From contig DAZV01000018.1 in NCBI GenBank assembly GCA_002083825.1, positions 1-60,334 of the forward strand: DNA of 60,334 nt, given 5' to 3'. The position numbers and the translations under genes were made by a program. Below, one piece after another: positions 36,814-44,382 of the stretch (positions are counted from its first letter, which is position 1; each line of letters opens with the position of its first letter). Origin of the DNA: Candidatus Sericytochromatia bacterium S15B-MN24 CBMW_12. GTDB taxonomy: Bacteria; Cyanobacteriota; Sericytochromatia; S15B-MN24; UBA4093. The notes below the pieces were generated by a model. That model ran no database searches and was not told where the DNA came from. It saw only the letters and a list, made by a program, of their open reading frames with translations.

Positions 36814-37416
36814 CTATATAACCTGCCACCCCAATTGTCGCAAGGCTAGGTTGACCTGCGCAATGGGCAATCCGACGATGTTGAAGTAATCCCCCGCGAT
36901 CTCCTCCACGAAGATCGACCCCAGGCCCTGGATCGCATACGCACCCGCCTTGTCCATGGGCTCGCCCGACGCCACGTAGCGCGCTATCTCACCCGCATCC
37001 AGCTGCCGAAACCTCACCCGCGAGCATACCGACGCCGTCACGCTCCGCGAACCCTTCGGATCCAGCACGGCGATGCCCGTATACACCTCGTGCGTCCGAC
37101 CGCTCAGGCGCGACAGCATCCAACGCGCATCCTTGGCGTCCACCGGCTTCCCAAGCGGATCCCCGTCCAGGACGACCAGCGTGTCGGCGCCTATCACCAC
37201 GTCCGCCCCGGCATGGCGTCGAGCCACGTCCCGGGCCTTGATCTCCGCCAACCGCTCGGCTATCTCGCCCACGGACCAATCCCCCGCAATCGTCTCCGGC
37301 GCGTCGCTGGGATCGACCTCGAAGGACATGCCGACTTGGCGCAAGATCTCCTGGCGGCGCGGAGACGCCGAGGCCAGAACTACCTTGGCCGCATGAATGG
37401 ATTTAAGCTGACTCAT
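36814..37416 (-). CDS. maf: Maf-family nucleoside triphosphate pyrophosphatase (dTTP/UTP type)
   Basis: A 200-aa house-cleaning enzyme that hydrolyses non-canonical or excess NTPs to NMPs. Landmarks: VVLASASPRRQEIL near the N-terminus, VVIGADTLVVLDG, LGKPVDAKDARWMLSRLSGRTHEVYTG, and AGAYAIQGLGSIFVEEIAGDYFNIVGLP. The AIQG/GDYFN form suggests the YhdE/Maf subgroup rather than the YceF subgroup. maf directly upstream of mreBCD is an order known also from Bacillus. Confidence 0.94.
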   Translation of the reverse strand: MSQLKSIHAAKVVLASASPRRQEILRQVGMSFEVDPSDAPETIAGDWSVGEIAERLAEIKARDVARRHAGADVVIGADTLVVLDGDPLGKPVDAKDARWMLSRLSGRTHEVYTGIAVLDPKGSRSVTASVCSRVRFRQLDAGEIARYVASGEPMDKAGAYAIQGLGSIFVEEIAGDYFNIVGLPIAQVNLALRQLGWQVI

Positions 37417-37466
37417 GATGCTAGTTTACCTCATTCCCCCCGACTTGCGCGCCCGGAGCCCGCGGG

Positions 37467-38810
37467 TCAGCGCAACGACAAGAACTCCTTCCGGCGCTCG
37501 GGGGCCAGGGGAGCCCCGCTCAAGGCGAATTCCAAGGTGGCCAGGTAGCGGCCGTAGCTCGCCGCCATGCCGGTCGCGGTTTCCCAGCGCCAGAGGCCCT
37601 CGAAGCGCATGTTTGCACGCTCCCAGAGCTGCTGGGTCCCGCCGAGCGTGACCTGCTTGGCCTCGTAGTCGCGTCCTCCCGCCGCGTTGGCGTCCCCGAA
37701 GGCCGCGTACTGGAGGTAGATGGCGCTCGCCGGACCTGTCGGCTGCCGCATGTCCAGGTACCAGCCCTGACGCGGCAAGGACTCCAGGCCGAGGCGCTGA
37801 TCCAGCATGTACTCGAAGAGCGCCATCGAATCCCCCACGCTGAAACGCGCATGCAGGCCGTAGCGCCGCCGATCGGTGGGGATCCCGCCCTGGGTGAAGC
37901 CCGAAGGATAGGCTATCTCGTTGCCCCAGAGCATGCTCAAGCCAATCTCGTCCGTCTGCGAGGCCCGGTAATCCAGCCTCAAGAAGACGTCCTTGGCTCC
38001 GTTGTCGTCCATCCGGTTCGGACCCGAGCCGTTCACCAACCCCGAAGCGTAACCGATGGCCCCGCTCTGCCACTGGATGAGCGTCCCGATGTCCCGCCAG
38101 GCGGAAAACGTCGACCCCTGGTAGAGCCCCGCCCCCCGAGCCGAGAGGAAATCGGTGACCGGCGTCGGCACCGGCGCCAGGGACAGCGGCGGCTCGTACG
38201 TGGACGTCCGGTAACCGAAGGGCAACTCGAACTGCCCCACGCGCATGAAGCCGCTGCGCGCGGAATCCTCGAAGGTCAGGTAGGCATCGTCCAGCGTCGG
38301 GACGTAGAGCGGATTGAAGCCGACGCCACCCGCCTGACGCCACTGGATCCGCTCGAGCGCCGCGCGATAGAGATCGGGCGAGGTCAAGGCCTGGTAGATC
38401 TCCTGGCGCAAGGACGCCGAGACGAGGCCGTTCACCTCGGGGGCCATCCGCTGCACGAAGGTCGCCGTCAACGTCGGAATCCGACCGGTGAGATGGGTCT
38501 CGATCAAATTGAAATCAGGGACCGTCAGCTGGGCGCTCGGCACGTTTCCCAGCTCGACCACGGCCTTGAGGTCCAGCCCCTGCGCCTGAGCGGGAGCCCC
38601 CCCGAGCTGAAAGCCCGGAAGAAAGCCCCACAGGGCGGACCGGGCGCGGGGCTGAAAGCCGGGCTGAAAGCCGGACTGGACACTGGGCTGAAAGCTGGAC
38701 TGGAAGCCGAGCATGAAGCCCAGCATGAAGCCGACCATGACGGGCGCACTAGGGGCGCTTCTATCGCTCCCCCCCCCTCGATGGGGGGGGCGGGGGGGGG
38801 GGGTTCTCAT
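37467..38810 (-). CDS. Probable outer-membrane beta-barrel protein with a repeat-containing leader
   Basis: A 447-aa frame. The mature part (about residue 78 on, after AQA) looks like a barrel: alternating polar and aromatic strands such as SGFMRVGQFELPFGYRTSTYEP, RYGLHARFSVGDSMALFEYML and SAIYLQYAAFGDAN, reminiscent of phosphate-porin-like channels. The N-terminus is odd. The ATG at 38810 has a good AAGGAA site 5 nt upstream but is followed by a C12 run in codons 3-6, then a C8/G9 hairpin, then seven 12-bp repeats encoding GFML/GFQP-like tetrapeptides. An alternative ATG at 38738 lacks a ribosome site. A length change in the C run would shift the frame. Confidence 0.75.
   Translation of the reverse strand: MRTPPPRPPHRGGGSDRSAPSAPVMVGFMLGFMLGFQSSFQPSVQSGFQPGFQPRARSALWGFLPGFQLGGAPAQAQGLDLKAVVELGNVPSAQLTVPDFNLIETHLTGRIPTLTATFVQRMAPEVNGLVSASLRQEIYQALTSPDLYRAALERIQWRQAGGVGFNPLYVPTLDDAYLTFEDSARSGFMRVGQFELPFGYRTSTYEPPLSLAPVPTPVTDFLSARGAGLYQGSTFSAWRDIGTLIQWQSGAIGYASGLVNGSGPNRMDDNGAKDVFLRLDYRASQTDEIGLSMLWGNEIAYPSGFTQGGIPTDRRRYGLHARFSVGDSMALFEYMLDQRLGLESLPRQGWYLDMRQPTGPASAIYLQYAAFGDANAAGGRDYEAKQVTLGGTQQLWERANMRFEGLWRWETATGMAASYGRYLATLEFALSGAPLAPERRKEFLSLR
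38649..38732 (-). repeat. Seven 12-bp coding repeats (GFQP-type tetrapeptides)
   Basis: In the 5' part of the outer-membrane protein gene, read on the minus strand, seven units of the type GGCTTTCAGCCC encode GFML, GFML, GFQS, SFQP, SVQS, GFQP, GFQP. Two further degenerate units may follow. They occupy the place of a signal peptide. Number changes would keep the frame. Confidence 0.85.
38769..38803. repeat. Homopolymer G/C tracts at the 5' end of the outer-membrane protein gene
   Basis: Plus strand: nine C (38769-38777), TCGAT, eight G (38783-38790), one C, then twelve G (38792-38803). The C9/G8 pair can form a hairpin like the core of the nearby intergenic repeats in inverse orientation. 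The twelve-base run lies within the first codons after the ATG at 38810, prone to slippage. Confidence 0.8.
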
Positions 38811-38892
38811 GCAAGTTCCTTAGTCGGCGCATCTCTGGCGGGGTGCACCATCTTACCGCAGGCACGGAGGGCGCGCTACTCAATCGCTACTC

Positions 38893-38967
38893 AATAAGGA
38901 ACGCCATGGCTTCGCCGGCTAACACCCCCCGTAGCCCCCCGTCGAGGGGGGCGGATTAGCGGAAGAT
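38893..38967 (+). repeat. Intergenic repeat, copy A
   Basis: Contains AAGGAACGCCATGGCTTCG, then CCGGCTAACACCCCCC, a hairpin GCCCCCC-GTCGA-GGGGGGC (38934-38952) and GGATTAGCGGAAGAT. The first 36 bases are nearly identical to copy C at 43571-43655. No open frame and no transposase. Confidence 0.8.
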
Positions 38968-38972
38968 TAGGG

Positions 38973-39087
38973 GCCATGGCTTCGCCGTTCATAGCCTTTA
39001 GCCGCGGGCGCTCACCCCCCCGTAGCCCCCCATTGGGCCTGCGGGCCCAGTTAGGCCACGCCTGAGCGAGGGGGGCGGATTAACGGA
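38973..39087 (+). repeat. Intergenic repeat, copy B (expanded)
   Basis: Starts GCCATGGCTTCGCCG like copy A, has CACCCCCCCGTAGCC, and ends GGGGGGCGGATTAACGGAA. Its hairpin arms (39025-39031 and 39070-39076) are separated by 38 nt that hold an inner hairpin TGGGCC-TGC-GGGCCCA. Adjacent to copy A; ends just before the stop of the HExxH gene. Confidence 0.75.
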
Positions 39088-39088
39088 A

Positions 39089-40006
39089 TCAGCGCGCGAA
39101 GCGCTCGCTTATGTGCTTGCCCGTGGCTATCGAATGGTACTCCTGGCCGATCGCGTTGTAGCGCTTGCGGGTCTCGCGGCTCATCTCGGAGCCGTTGGCC
39201 ATCGCCGAGCGGTACTTCGGACGTTCGTTCATCCAGTAGGTCGCCACGGCGCGCTCCTCATGGATCAACGGCCGTCCCTTGTTCAGGTAGAGCCGGCCGA
39301 TCAGCCCTTCCTGCAGGCAGTGCATCTGCTCGTGAACCAGGATCTCGACGAAGGTCGCGAAGGATCCCGCGAGCAGCGCCTCGGGCAAGTAGACCTTGAA
39401 GGCCTTGGGGTCGTAGAGGCCGTTGAAGCCGGCAGTCATCGCGGTGTTGAACGTGACGGGAGCCGGCTGGAAGCCGTAGGCCTCGCCCAGGGCCGGGACG
39501 AAGTACCGCATGAACTCGGTGGCTATTCGGCGGTTGGTCTCCGGTTTTTTCGGGTCCCAGACCTCGCGGGTCGCGCGCAGGACGGCCTCGCGCTCCATGG
39601 TGGCGATCGCCGCGTCCCGCTTCGGATCGAAGAGGAAAGCCAAAGTCTGGCGAAACTGCTCGGGGCTGCGGATGAGCTGCCCCTCGGCCACGGGGCTGGA
39701 AAGGGCACCCAAGAGCTGCGCGCGCGTGAAGCCGCCCGAGGGATCCGCCTGCGTGGCGAGCGATTCGGAGCCGCCTCCGTGCTGGGACGGGACGAAGCCC
39801 GCCTCGAACATGAGTTCGGCCATCCACGCGGCTTCGTTTATTCCAGAGCCGCCGGCGCTTATCCCTGAGCTGGGGCCTGGTCTCTGGCGCTGCGGCGAAG
39901 GAGCCGGAGCCACGGGCGCGCCCCCCGGAGCAGGTCCCACGGGGGCAATTCGACCCTTGACGATAGGCGACGAGTTGGGGGATGGCGAACTGAGCTTGCG
40001 GACCAT
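39089..40006 (-). CDS. Putative zinc metalloprotease-like protein (HExxH)
   Basis: A 305-aa protein without signal peptide. Residues 1-55 are a disordered Pro/Ser/Gly-rich leader. Residues 110-245 are mostly helical and contain HEQMH (H225, E226, H229), followed about 21 residues later by HEERA, whose Glu could be the third zinc ligand as in gluzincins. The start at 40006 has AGGAGGT 4 nt upstream; longer starts run into the next intergenic region. No family recognised beyond the motif. The protein may be cytoplasmic or exported by a route that does not use Sec. Peptidase activity is a guess from HExxH alone. Confidence 0.75.
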   Translation of the reverse strand: MVRKLSSPSPNSSPIVKGRIAPVGPAPGGAPVAPAPSPQRQRPGPSSGISAGGSGINEAAWMAELMFEAGFVPSQHGGGSESLATQADPSGGFTRAQLLGALSSPVAEGQLIRSPEQFRQTLAFLFDPKRDAAIATMEREAVLRATREVWDPKKPETNRRIATEFMRYFVPALGEAYGFQPAPVTFNTAMTAGFNGLYDPKAFKVYLPEALLAGSFATFVEILVHEQMHCLQEGLIGRLYLNKGRPLIHEERAVATYWMNERPKYRSAMANGSEMSRETRKRYNAIGQEYHSIATGKHISERFAR

Positions 40007-40179
40007 GGCGACCTCCTGACCCATGGTTGTTTTTACCCGGTTTCGGCGGGCGCCGAAACGAAAAACCCCATCGAAGCGCCCGACCAAGGGCATTCAAGGC
40101 GGGAGAATCCGGGAATAATAAGGACATGAAGCGCCCGTCCCGGTCACGGTGCCAGCTCCGGAAGAAAGAGGCCTCCCGC

Positions 40180-41472
40180 ATGGACATGATTCGAGCGTCC
40201 CAGACTCCCGAGACGCTTCCCGCAGGAACGAACCCGGCGCGTTGCACGCTGACTCCGGCAAGCCTGGGCGAACGCGTGACGGAATTGAACTCGGATCTGG
40301 TGGCATGCCGGCGCGATTTCCACCGCTGGCCGGAGCTGAGCTTCCGGGAGATTCACACCGCCGCGCGGATCGCCTCCGAGCTTCAGGCCATGGGTCTCGA
40401 GGTCCAGACCGGCGTCGCCAAGACCGGAGTGGTGGGTTTGCTGCGTGGGGGCCGCCCCTCCGAGGACCATCCCGGTGCTAAGACCCTCTTGGTGCGTGCC
40501 GACATCGACGCGCTGCCCCTCGATGAACTCAACGACGTCCCCTACCGCTCCCGCAACCCGGGAGTGATGCATGCCTGCGGCCATGACGCCCACATGGCGA
40601 TGCTGCTCACGGCCATCCGGGTGCTGGCGGAGCACCGGGAGGACCTTTCCGGCAACCTCAAGTTCGTCTTCCAGCCCGCCGAGGAGGGTCCCGGAGGCGC
40701 CGACCTCATGATCGAGGAGGGCGTCATGGAAAATCCCCGGGTGGACGCCGCCATCGGCTTCCACATCTGGAACGAGCTGCCGGTGGGCGTGATCGGCGTT
40801 CGACCGGGCCCGCTGATGGCCTCCTCCGACGAGTTCGAGATCGTCATCGAGGGCCAGGGGACGCATGCGGCCGACCCCCACCTCGGGGTGGACGCCGTGG
40901 TCGTCGCCGCTCACGTCCTCACGGCCCTCCAGAGCATCGTTTCCCGGCAGGTCTCCCCGCTCGACGCCGCGGTCCTCTCGGTGGGCAAGATCGTCTCGGG
41001 CTCGGGCCACAACATCATCGCCCAGACCGCCCACATGTCGGGAACGGTCAGGACATTCAATGAGGAACTTCGCGCCTCGATGCCTCGCCGGATCGAGCAA
41101 CTGATCCAGGGGGTCGCCATGGCTTTCGGAGCGACCGCCCGCCTGGACTATCGCTACCAGTACCCGGTGCTCGTCAACGCCCCGGAGATGACGACGCTGA
41201 TTCGCCGGGCCGCCGAAAAGCTCATCGGTCATGAGCGCGTGGTGACGGCCGCAGCGACCATGGGAGCCGAGGACATGGCCTACTTCCTGCGCGAGGTTCC
41301 CGGCTGCTACTTCCTGATAGGCTCCGCCAACCCCGAGAAGGGCTGCGACAAGCCTCATCACCATCCTCAGTTCGAGATCGACGAGGACGCCCTACCGGTG
41401 GGCGTCCAGGTGATCGTTCAGGCTGCTCTCGACTACCTGGCCGACGGACCAGCGATCGCAGACCGCGAGTAA
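40180..41472 (+). CDS. M20 family amidohydrolase (N-acyl amino acid / IAA-conjugate hydrolase type)
   Basis: A 430-aa cytoplasmic metallo-aminoacylase. Metal and catalytic landmarks: ADIDALPLDEL, MHACGHDAHMAMLL, QPAEEGPGGADLMIEEG, GFHIWNELPVG, the dimerisation-domain GTHAADPHLGVDAV, and HHHPQFEIDEDAL at the end. Family members hydrolyse N-acyl or N-acetyl amino acids, including hippurate and auxin conjugates; the substrate is not readable here. The ATG at 40180 is preceded by AAAGAGG; another ATG at 40126 is possible and would add a basic tail. The gene converges on the helical protein gene at 41494. Confidence 0.9.
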   Translation: MDMIRASQTPETLPAGTNPARCTLTPASLGERVTELNSDLVACRRDFHRWPELSFREIHTAARIASELQAMGLEVQTGVAKTGVVGLLRGGRPSEDHPGAKTLLVRADIDALPLDELNDVPYRSRNPGVMHACGHDAHMAMLLTAIRVLAEHREDLSGNLKFVFQPAEEGPGGADLMIEEGVMENPRVDAAIGFHIWNELPVGVIGVRPGPLMASSDEFEIVIEGQGTHAADPHLGVDAVVVAAHVLTALQSIVSRQVSPLDAAVLSVGKIVSGSGHNIIAQTAHMSGTVRTFNEELRASMPRRIEQLIQGVAMAFGATARLDYRYQYPVLVNAPEMTTLIRRAAEKLIGHERVVTAAATMGAEDMAYFLREVPGCYFLIGSANPEKGCDKPHHHPQFEIDEDALPVGVQVIVQAALDYLADGPAIADRE

Positions 41473-41493
41473 GGCCGGCGCGGCTCCTTGGGG

Positions 41494-42201
41494 CTACTCG
41501 GCGTCAATCTTCTTGGCCCGCTCGGCGGAATTCGACATCTCCTTGGCGGCCTGCTTCACGCTCTCGGGATCCAAGCGACCGAGTGCCACCTTGGCGGCCT
41601 CGGCCTCGGCCTTATCACCCACGAACTTGGCCAGCGGCTGGCGGAGCTGCGTCGCCATGGCCGAATCCGGGAACGCCTTCAATAGGCCGATCGAGCGTTG
41701 AGCCTCGGCCGAGATGCTGATGTCCAGGCCGCCTTCCACGAAGGGGCGGACGAAGAAGCTGAGGTTGGAGAGGGCGTGGATGGTCTGGGCGTAGGCCGTG
41801 ACCGCGTCCTCTCGGCCCGGCGACAATTCGAGGGCCTTCGTCAGGGCCCCGAAGGCCTTGGTTCCGTTGGCTTGCTGCTTGATGCCGAGTTCCGCCAAGC
41901 CCCCGAACGCGGCGGACTGCAGCAGGTAGAGCGACGTTTGCGTATCGACCGAGAGACCTGGTTGTTTCAGCAGTTCGCCCACTTTTTCCACCCGCGCCTG
42001 GAGTTCCTTGGCGCCAGTGGGCTCCGGGGCCGCCCCGGCCTGCTTCACCCAGGCATCGGCGCGGCCGGACGAGAGGCTGAGCGCATCGGCCGGCTGACGC
42101 GGTGCGCTCGAGACGGCGGGGGTGGCGGGGGTGGCGACTGCCGCGACCGGATGAGGCGAGGCGCCTGCCTGAACTGGACGGACGGAGGAGATCTCGGGCA
42201 T
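41494..42201 (-). CDS. Hypothetical helical (TPR-like) protein with disordered N-terminus
   Basis: A 235-aa protein. Residues 1-55 are Pro/Ala/Ser-rich and lack a signal peptide; the rest is helical. ALTKALELSPGREDAVTAYAQTIHALS resembles a tetratricopeptide unit, preceded by a similar pair of helices. The C-terminus is charged (AKEMSNSAERAKKIDAE). The ATG at 42201 has AAAGG about 9 nt upstream; the frame stays open much further upstream but the codon pattern there is that of the SdpI-like gene's antisense frame. Likely a protein-interaction scaffold; no family assigned. Confidence 0.7.
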   Translation of the reverse strand: MPEISSVRPVQAGASPHPVAAVATPATPAVSSAPRQPADALSLSSGRADAWVKQAGAAPEPTGAKELQARVEKVGELLKQPGLSVDTQTSLYLLQSAAFGGLAELGIKQQANGTKAFGALTKALELSPGREDAVTAYAQTIHALSNLSFFVRPFVEGGLDISISAEAQRSIGLLKAFPDSAMATQLRQPLAKFVGDKAEAEAAKVALGRLDPESVKQAAKEMSNSAERAKKIDAE

Positions 42202-42355
42202 GGTCGCCAACCTTTCTCGTTGCGGCTCGCGCATGGGTTTGGGAGCCGGTGGGGCTTTGATTTGATTATAGGGCCTGGGGGCGCAAGGTTGCTTGTCGCT
42301 GGGAGAATTTCCCCCGGATGACGTTTGCCACCCAACCCGCCGCAAGGCCTCGCGA

Positions 42356-42395
42356 GATCGACGAGGAGGCCCTTGCGCGGGCCTCCTCGTCGATC
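42356..42395. terminator. Strong 17-bp hairpin after the SdpI-like gene
   Basis: Perfect stem GATCGACGAGGAGGCCC (42356-42372) with GGGCCTCCTCGTCGATC (42379-42395) and a 6-nt loop. It lies just after the minus-strand SdpI-like gene. There is no T-run on either side, so factor-independent termination is doubtful; protection of the mRNA end is an alternative. Confidence 0.55.
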
Positions 42396-42419
42396 CGTCC
42401 CGAACGACCTGGCGGAAGG

Positions 42420-43133
42420 CTAGGCGAGATCGGCTTCCGATTTGTCCCGCCGAGAGATCGGCCACGTCACGACCGCGATGAGGGCTGAAACGAGCAAGTA
42501 GAGGCCGAGCGTCATCGGCAATTGGGGGTGGAGCGGGAGGGTGCCGAAATAAGCTATCGGCCGGGAGTCCAGCAGCAGCGCGTTCGACAGGATCACCAGA
42601 ACTCCGCAGGCCATCGCCAGCCGACCCGCAATGCGCTGACATGCTTGTCTCGCCGCAACCGATCTGAGCCGCCACGGCGTCAGAGCCCAAAGACCGATCG
42701 AGGAAGTCTTCGTTTGATAGTTGCCGAGGGCGAGGATCAACCCGCCCATCAGCAAGCCTCCTGCGGACTGCAATAGACCTTGACTGAGCGTCCAGCGGCT
42801 CGCGACGTTGAGCAGCGAGAGGCAGTGCATGACCAGGAGGCAAAGCAGGAAGAGGTTCATTGCCGGCCCGTGAACTCCCCGCAAGCGCCAACTCTCGAGC
42901 TTTTTGCCCGGGAACCGGATCTGCGCGGCCATGCCGGCCACCATGACCACGCTGAGAAGCGGCGTCAAGACGCCGGCGGTCCACAGCGGCATCGCTTGGG
43001 TCGAAACGCCGGTCGGCCATTCGGTCACCACGCTGGGATCCGGCAGGCGGCCGCCGAGGATGAAGATCAGGCTGACCAGCACTTGAAGACCGATCATGAG
43101 GATCGGTGCGGCGTAGGGGCGAAGTCGGGTCAT
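42420..43133 (-). CDS. SdpI-like immunity membrane protein
   Basis: A 237-aa protein with six or seven membrane helices. The N-terminal half resembles the DUF1648 part of SdpI proteins. The C-terminal half carries the family pattern ALGNYQTKTSSIGLWALTPWRL followed by a helix with CQRIAGRLAMACG, matching the GNxxxK...GIRTPWTL...R..G region of Bacillus SdpI. In B. subtilis SdpI protects against the SdpC toxin and sequesters the repressor SdpR. Here the gene overlaps an SdpR-like ArsR gene (ATGA), the same pairing. No SdpC-like toxin is visible nearby. Confidence 0.82.
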   Translation of the reverse strand: MTRLRPYAAPILMIGLQVLVSLIFILGGRLPDPSVVTEWPTGVSTQAMPLWTAGVLTPLLSVVMVAGMAAQIRFPGKKLESWRLRGVHGPAMNLFLLCLLVMHCLSLLNVASRWTLSQGLLQSAGGLLMGGLILALGNYQTKTSSIGLWALTPWRLRSVAARQACQRIAGRLAMACGVLVILSNALLLDSRPIAYFGTLPLHPQLPMTLGLYLLVSALIAVVTWPISRRDKSEADLA

Positions 43134-43429
43134 CGGGGCCTCCTTTCAGGTTGGTGACTCTGCTCGTTGACGGCGAAAAGCTCGAACATCGCCGCGGCAG
43201 CCTCCTCGAAGGCCGTCGCATCGAGCGAATAGATGATGAACTGCCCGTTTCTTTCGGACGCGATCAGGCCGGCGGCCTTTAGCAGGTTGAGATGGTTGGA
43301 TACCGACGGTTTCGACATCTCGAGACCGTCCGAAATCTCGCCCGCGGACAGGGGCCCCCGCTTGAGCCGATTCAGGATCTGCCTGCGGCTCGGATCTGCC
43401 AGCGCCTTGAAGACATCGGAAAGCACCAT
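43130..43429 (-). CDS. ArsR/SdpR-family autorepressor
   Basis: A 99-aa winged-helix repressor: DVFKALADPSRRQILNRLKRGPLSAGEISDGLEMSKPSVSNHLNLLKAAGLI is the ArsR core, with the recognition helix SKPSVSNHLNLLK. The wing NGQFIIYSLDATAFEEA matches SdpR. No metal-binding cysteines, so it is not a metal sensor. The ATG at 43429 follows a GGGGG-type site. The 7-bp inverted repeat at 43448-43469 is its probable operator. It overlaps the SdpI-like gene by 4 nt. Confidence 0.88.
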   Translation of the reverse strand: MVLSDVFKALADPSRRQILNRLKRGPLSAGEISDGLEMSKPSVSNHLNLLKAAGLIASERNGQFIIYSLDATAFEEAAAAMFELFAVNEQSHQPERRPR

Positions 43430-43447
43430 TCCCACCCCCTATTTGTA

Positions 43448-43469
43448 TATTTAGAAAATTAACTAAATA
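43448..43469. promoter_or_regulatory. AT-rich inverted repeat, probable SdpR-type operator
   Basis: TATTTAG (43448-43454) and CTAAATA (43463-43469) separated by 8 bp, in an AT-rich island within GC-rich DNA, 19 bp before the repressor start. The position overlaps where the promoter should be, as expected for autorepression. Confidence 0.7.
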
Positions 43470-43570
43470 CAGAATAACCGCTCCGTTCATGGCCGTCAAG
43501 CGGTATTTAGCCGGAAGGGGAGTACCATGCGACGCGCCGAATCATGGTGGCACAGCGCATGGGCCGCGAT

Positions 43571-43655
43571 CTTTTTTAAGGAACGCCATGGCTTCGCCGG
43601 CGAACACCCCCCTGTGGTCCCCCCATCCAGGGGGGACATGTTAGCGGAAGATGAG
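43571..43655 (+). repeat. Intergenic repeat, copy C
   Basis: Same head as copy A (AAGGAACGCCATGGCTTCG), then ACACCCCCC, a hairpin GTCCCCCC-ATCCA-GGGGGGAC (43617-43637), and the tail TTAGCGGAAGATGAG. Six T precede it. Lies between the SdpR-like promoter and the end of the minus-strand gene at 43667. Confidence 0.8.
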
Positions 43656-43666
43656 ATGGCGGAGGC

Positions 43667-44242
43667 TTACCTCGCGCTCATGATCGCCTCGACCCAGGCG
43701 ACCCATTTCGGGTTCTTGGTCCCGATCCGCTTCCAGAGCCCCGTCACGCTCGTGTCGAGCTGCTGGCGCTCACCCGAGGCAAGCTCCAGGGCGCTCTCGG
43801 CTACCGCGCGCTCGCGCTCGGCCCCACCGGTGTTCCAGGACGCCCGGATCGCTGGGTACTGCTTCCAGACCTGCCGCTGCCAAAGACTGACGTCGCGCGC
43901 GATGTCCTGGCGCTCCGCGGCGCCGAGCGACCGATAGGCCTCGTTGAGGGCCGAAATCTTGGCCGCCGTCACCGGGGTCCAAGCCTCCAGCTTCCGGGCC
44001 ACCTGGGGGTACTGGGTCCTGACCCGCCCCATGAGGGCTTCCTGCTCCGCGGGAGCGAGCCCCTTCTTGGCGATCGCCGCCTTGGCGGTTTCGCTCTTGC
44101 CGGCGCTCGCCGTCGGGGCGGCATCACGAGGGTCCTGGGCCGCGGCGCTCGCGACGGTCGCCGGACCATGCTCGACCACGAACCAGGAACCCGCGCCAAA
44201 GGCGGCCATCATCCCAGCCAGGGCCATACGACGAATGGGCAT
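43667..44242 (-). CDS. Exported hypothetical helical protein
   Basis: A 191-aa protein with an N-terminal export signal or anchor (MPIRRMALAGMMAAFGAGSWFVV) and a short Ala/Ser/Thr linker. The body is helical (about 60-190) with conserved-looking Trp residues in SLWQRQVWKQYPAIRASW, TGLWKRIGTKNPKWVAWVEAI, and a preceding segment ALMGRVRTQYPQVARKLEAW. The three stretches look like related helical repeats. No family recognised. GAGGGGAGA lies upstream of the ATG. Confidence 0.72.
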   Translation of the reverse strand: MPIRRMALAGMMAAFGAGSWFVVEHGPATVASAAAQDPRDAAPTASAGKSETAKAAIAKKGLAPAEQEALMGRVRTQYPQVARKLEAWTPVTAAKISALNEAYRSLGAAERQDIARDVSLWQRQVWKQYPAIRASWNTGGAERERAVAESALELASGERQQLDTSVTGLWKRIGTKNPKWVAWVEAIMSAR

Positions 44243-44309
44243 AAAAGACGTTCTCCCCTCAAATCCTTGACAAGCCCCCTGGCGGGCACTTGCACCCTAC
44301 CGAGGAGAC

Positions 44310-44333
44310 TTTTCGGCGCCAAAGGCGCATAAC
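44310..44333 (+). repeat. Short GGCGCC-AGGCGC palindromic element, copy 2
   Basis: TTTTCGGCGCC, AA, AGGCGC, ATAAC: nearly the same as 197-221. It lies in the gap between the exported helical protein and acylphosphatase genes. Confidence 0.35.
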
Positions 44334-44382
44334 ATCAGGATCTTAGTCGAGAGGAAGGCCGCAAACAACAAGAGGGCAGAGG

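Noticed and set aside
42202..43221. Upstream extension of the frame at 41494-42201, giving 575 codons
   Set aside because: The extra part overlaps the SdpI-like gene in another frame and reads as Arg/Pro/Ser-rich sequence; the ATG at 42201 with a ribosome site fits better.
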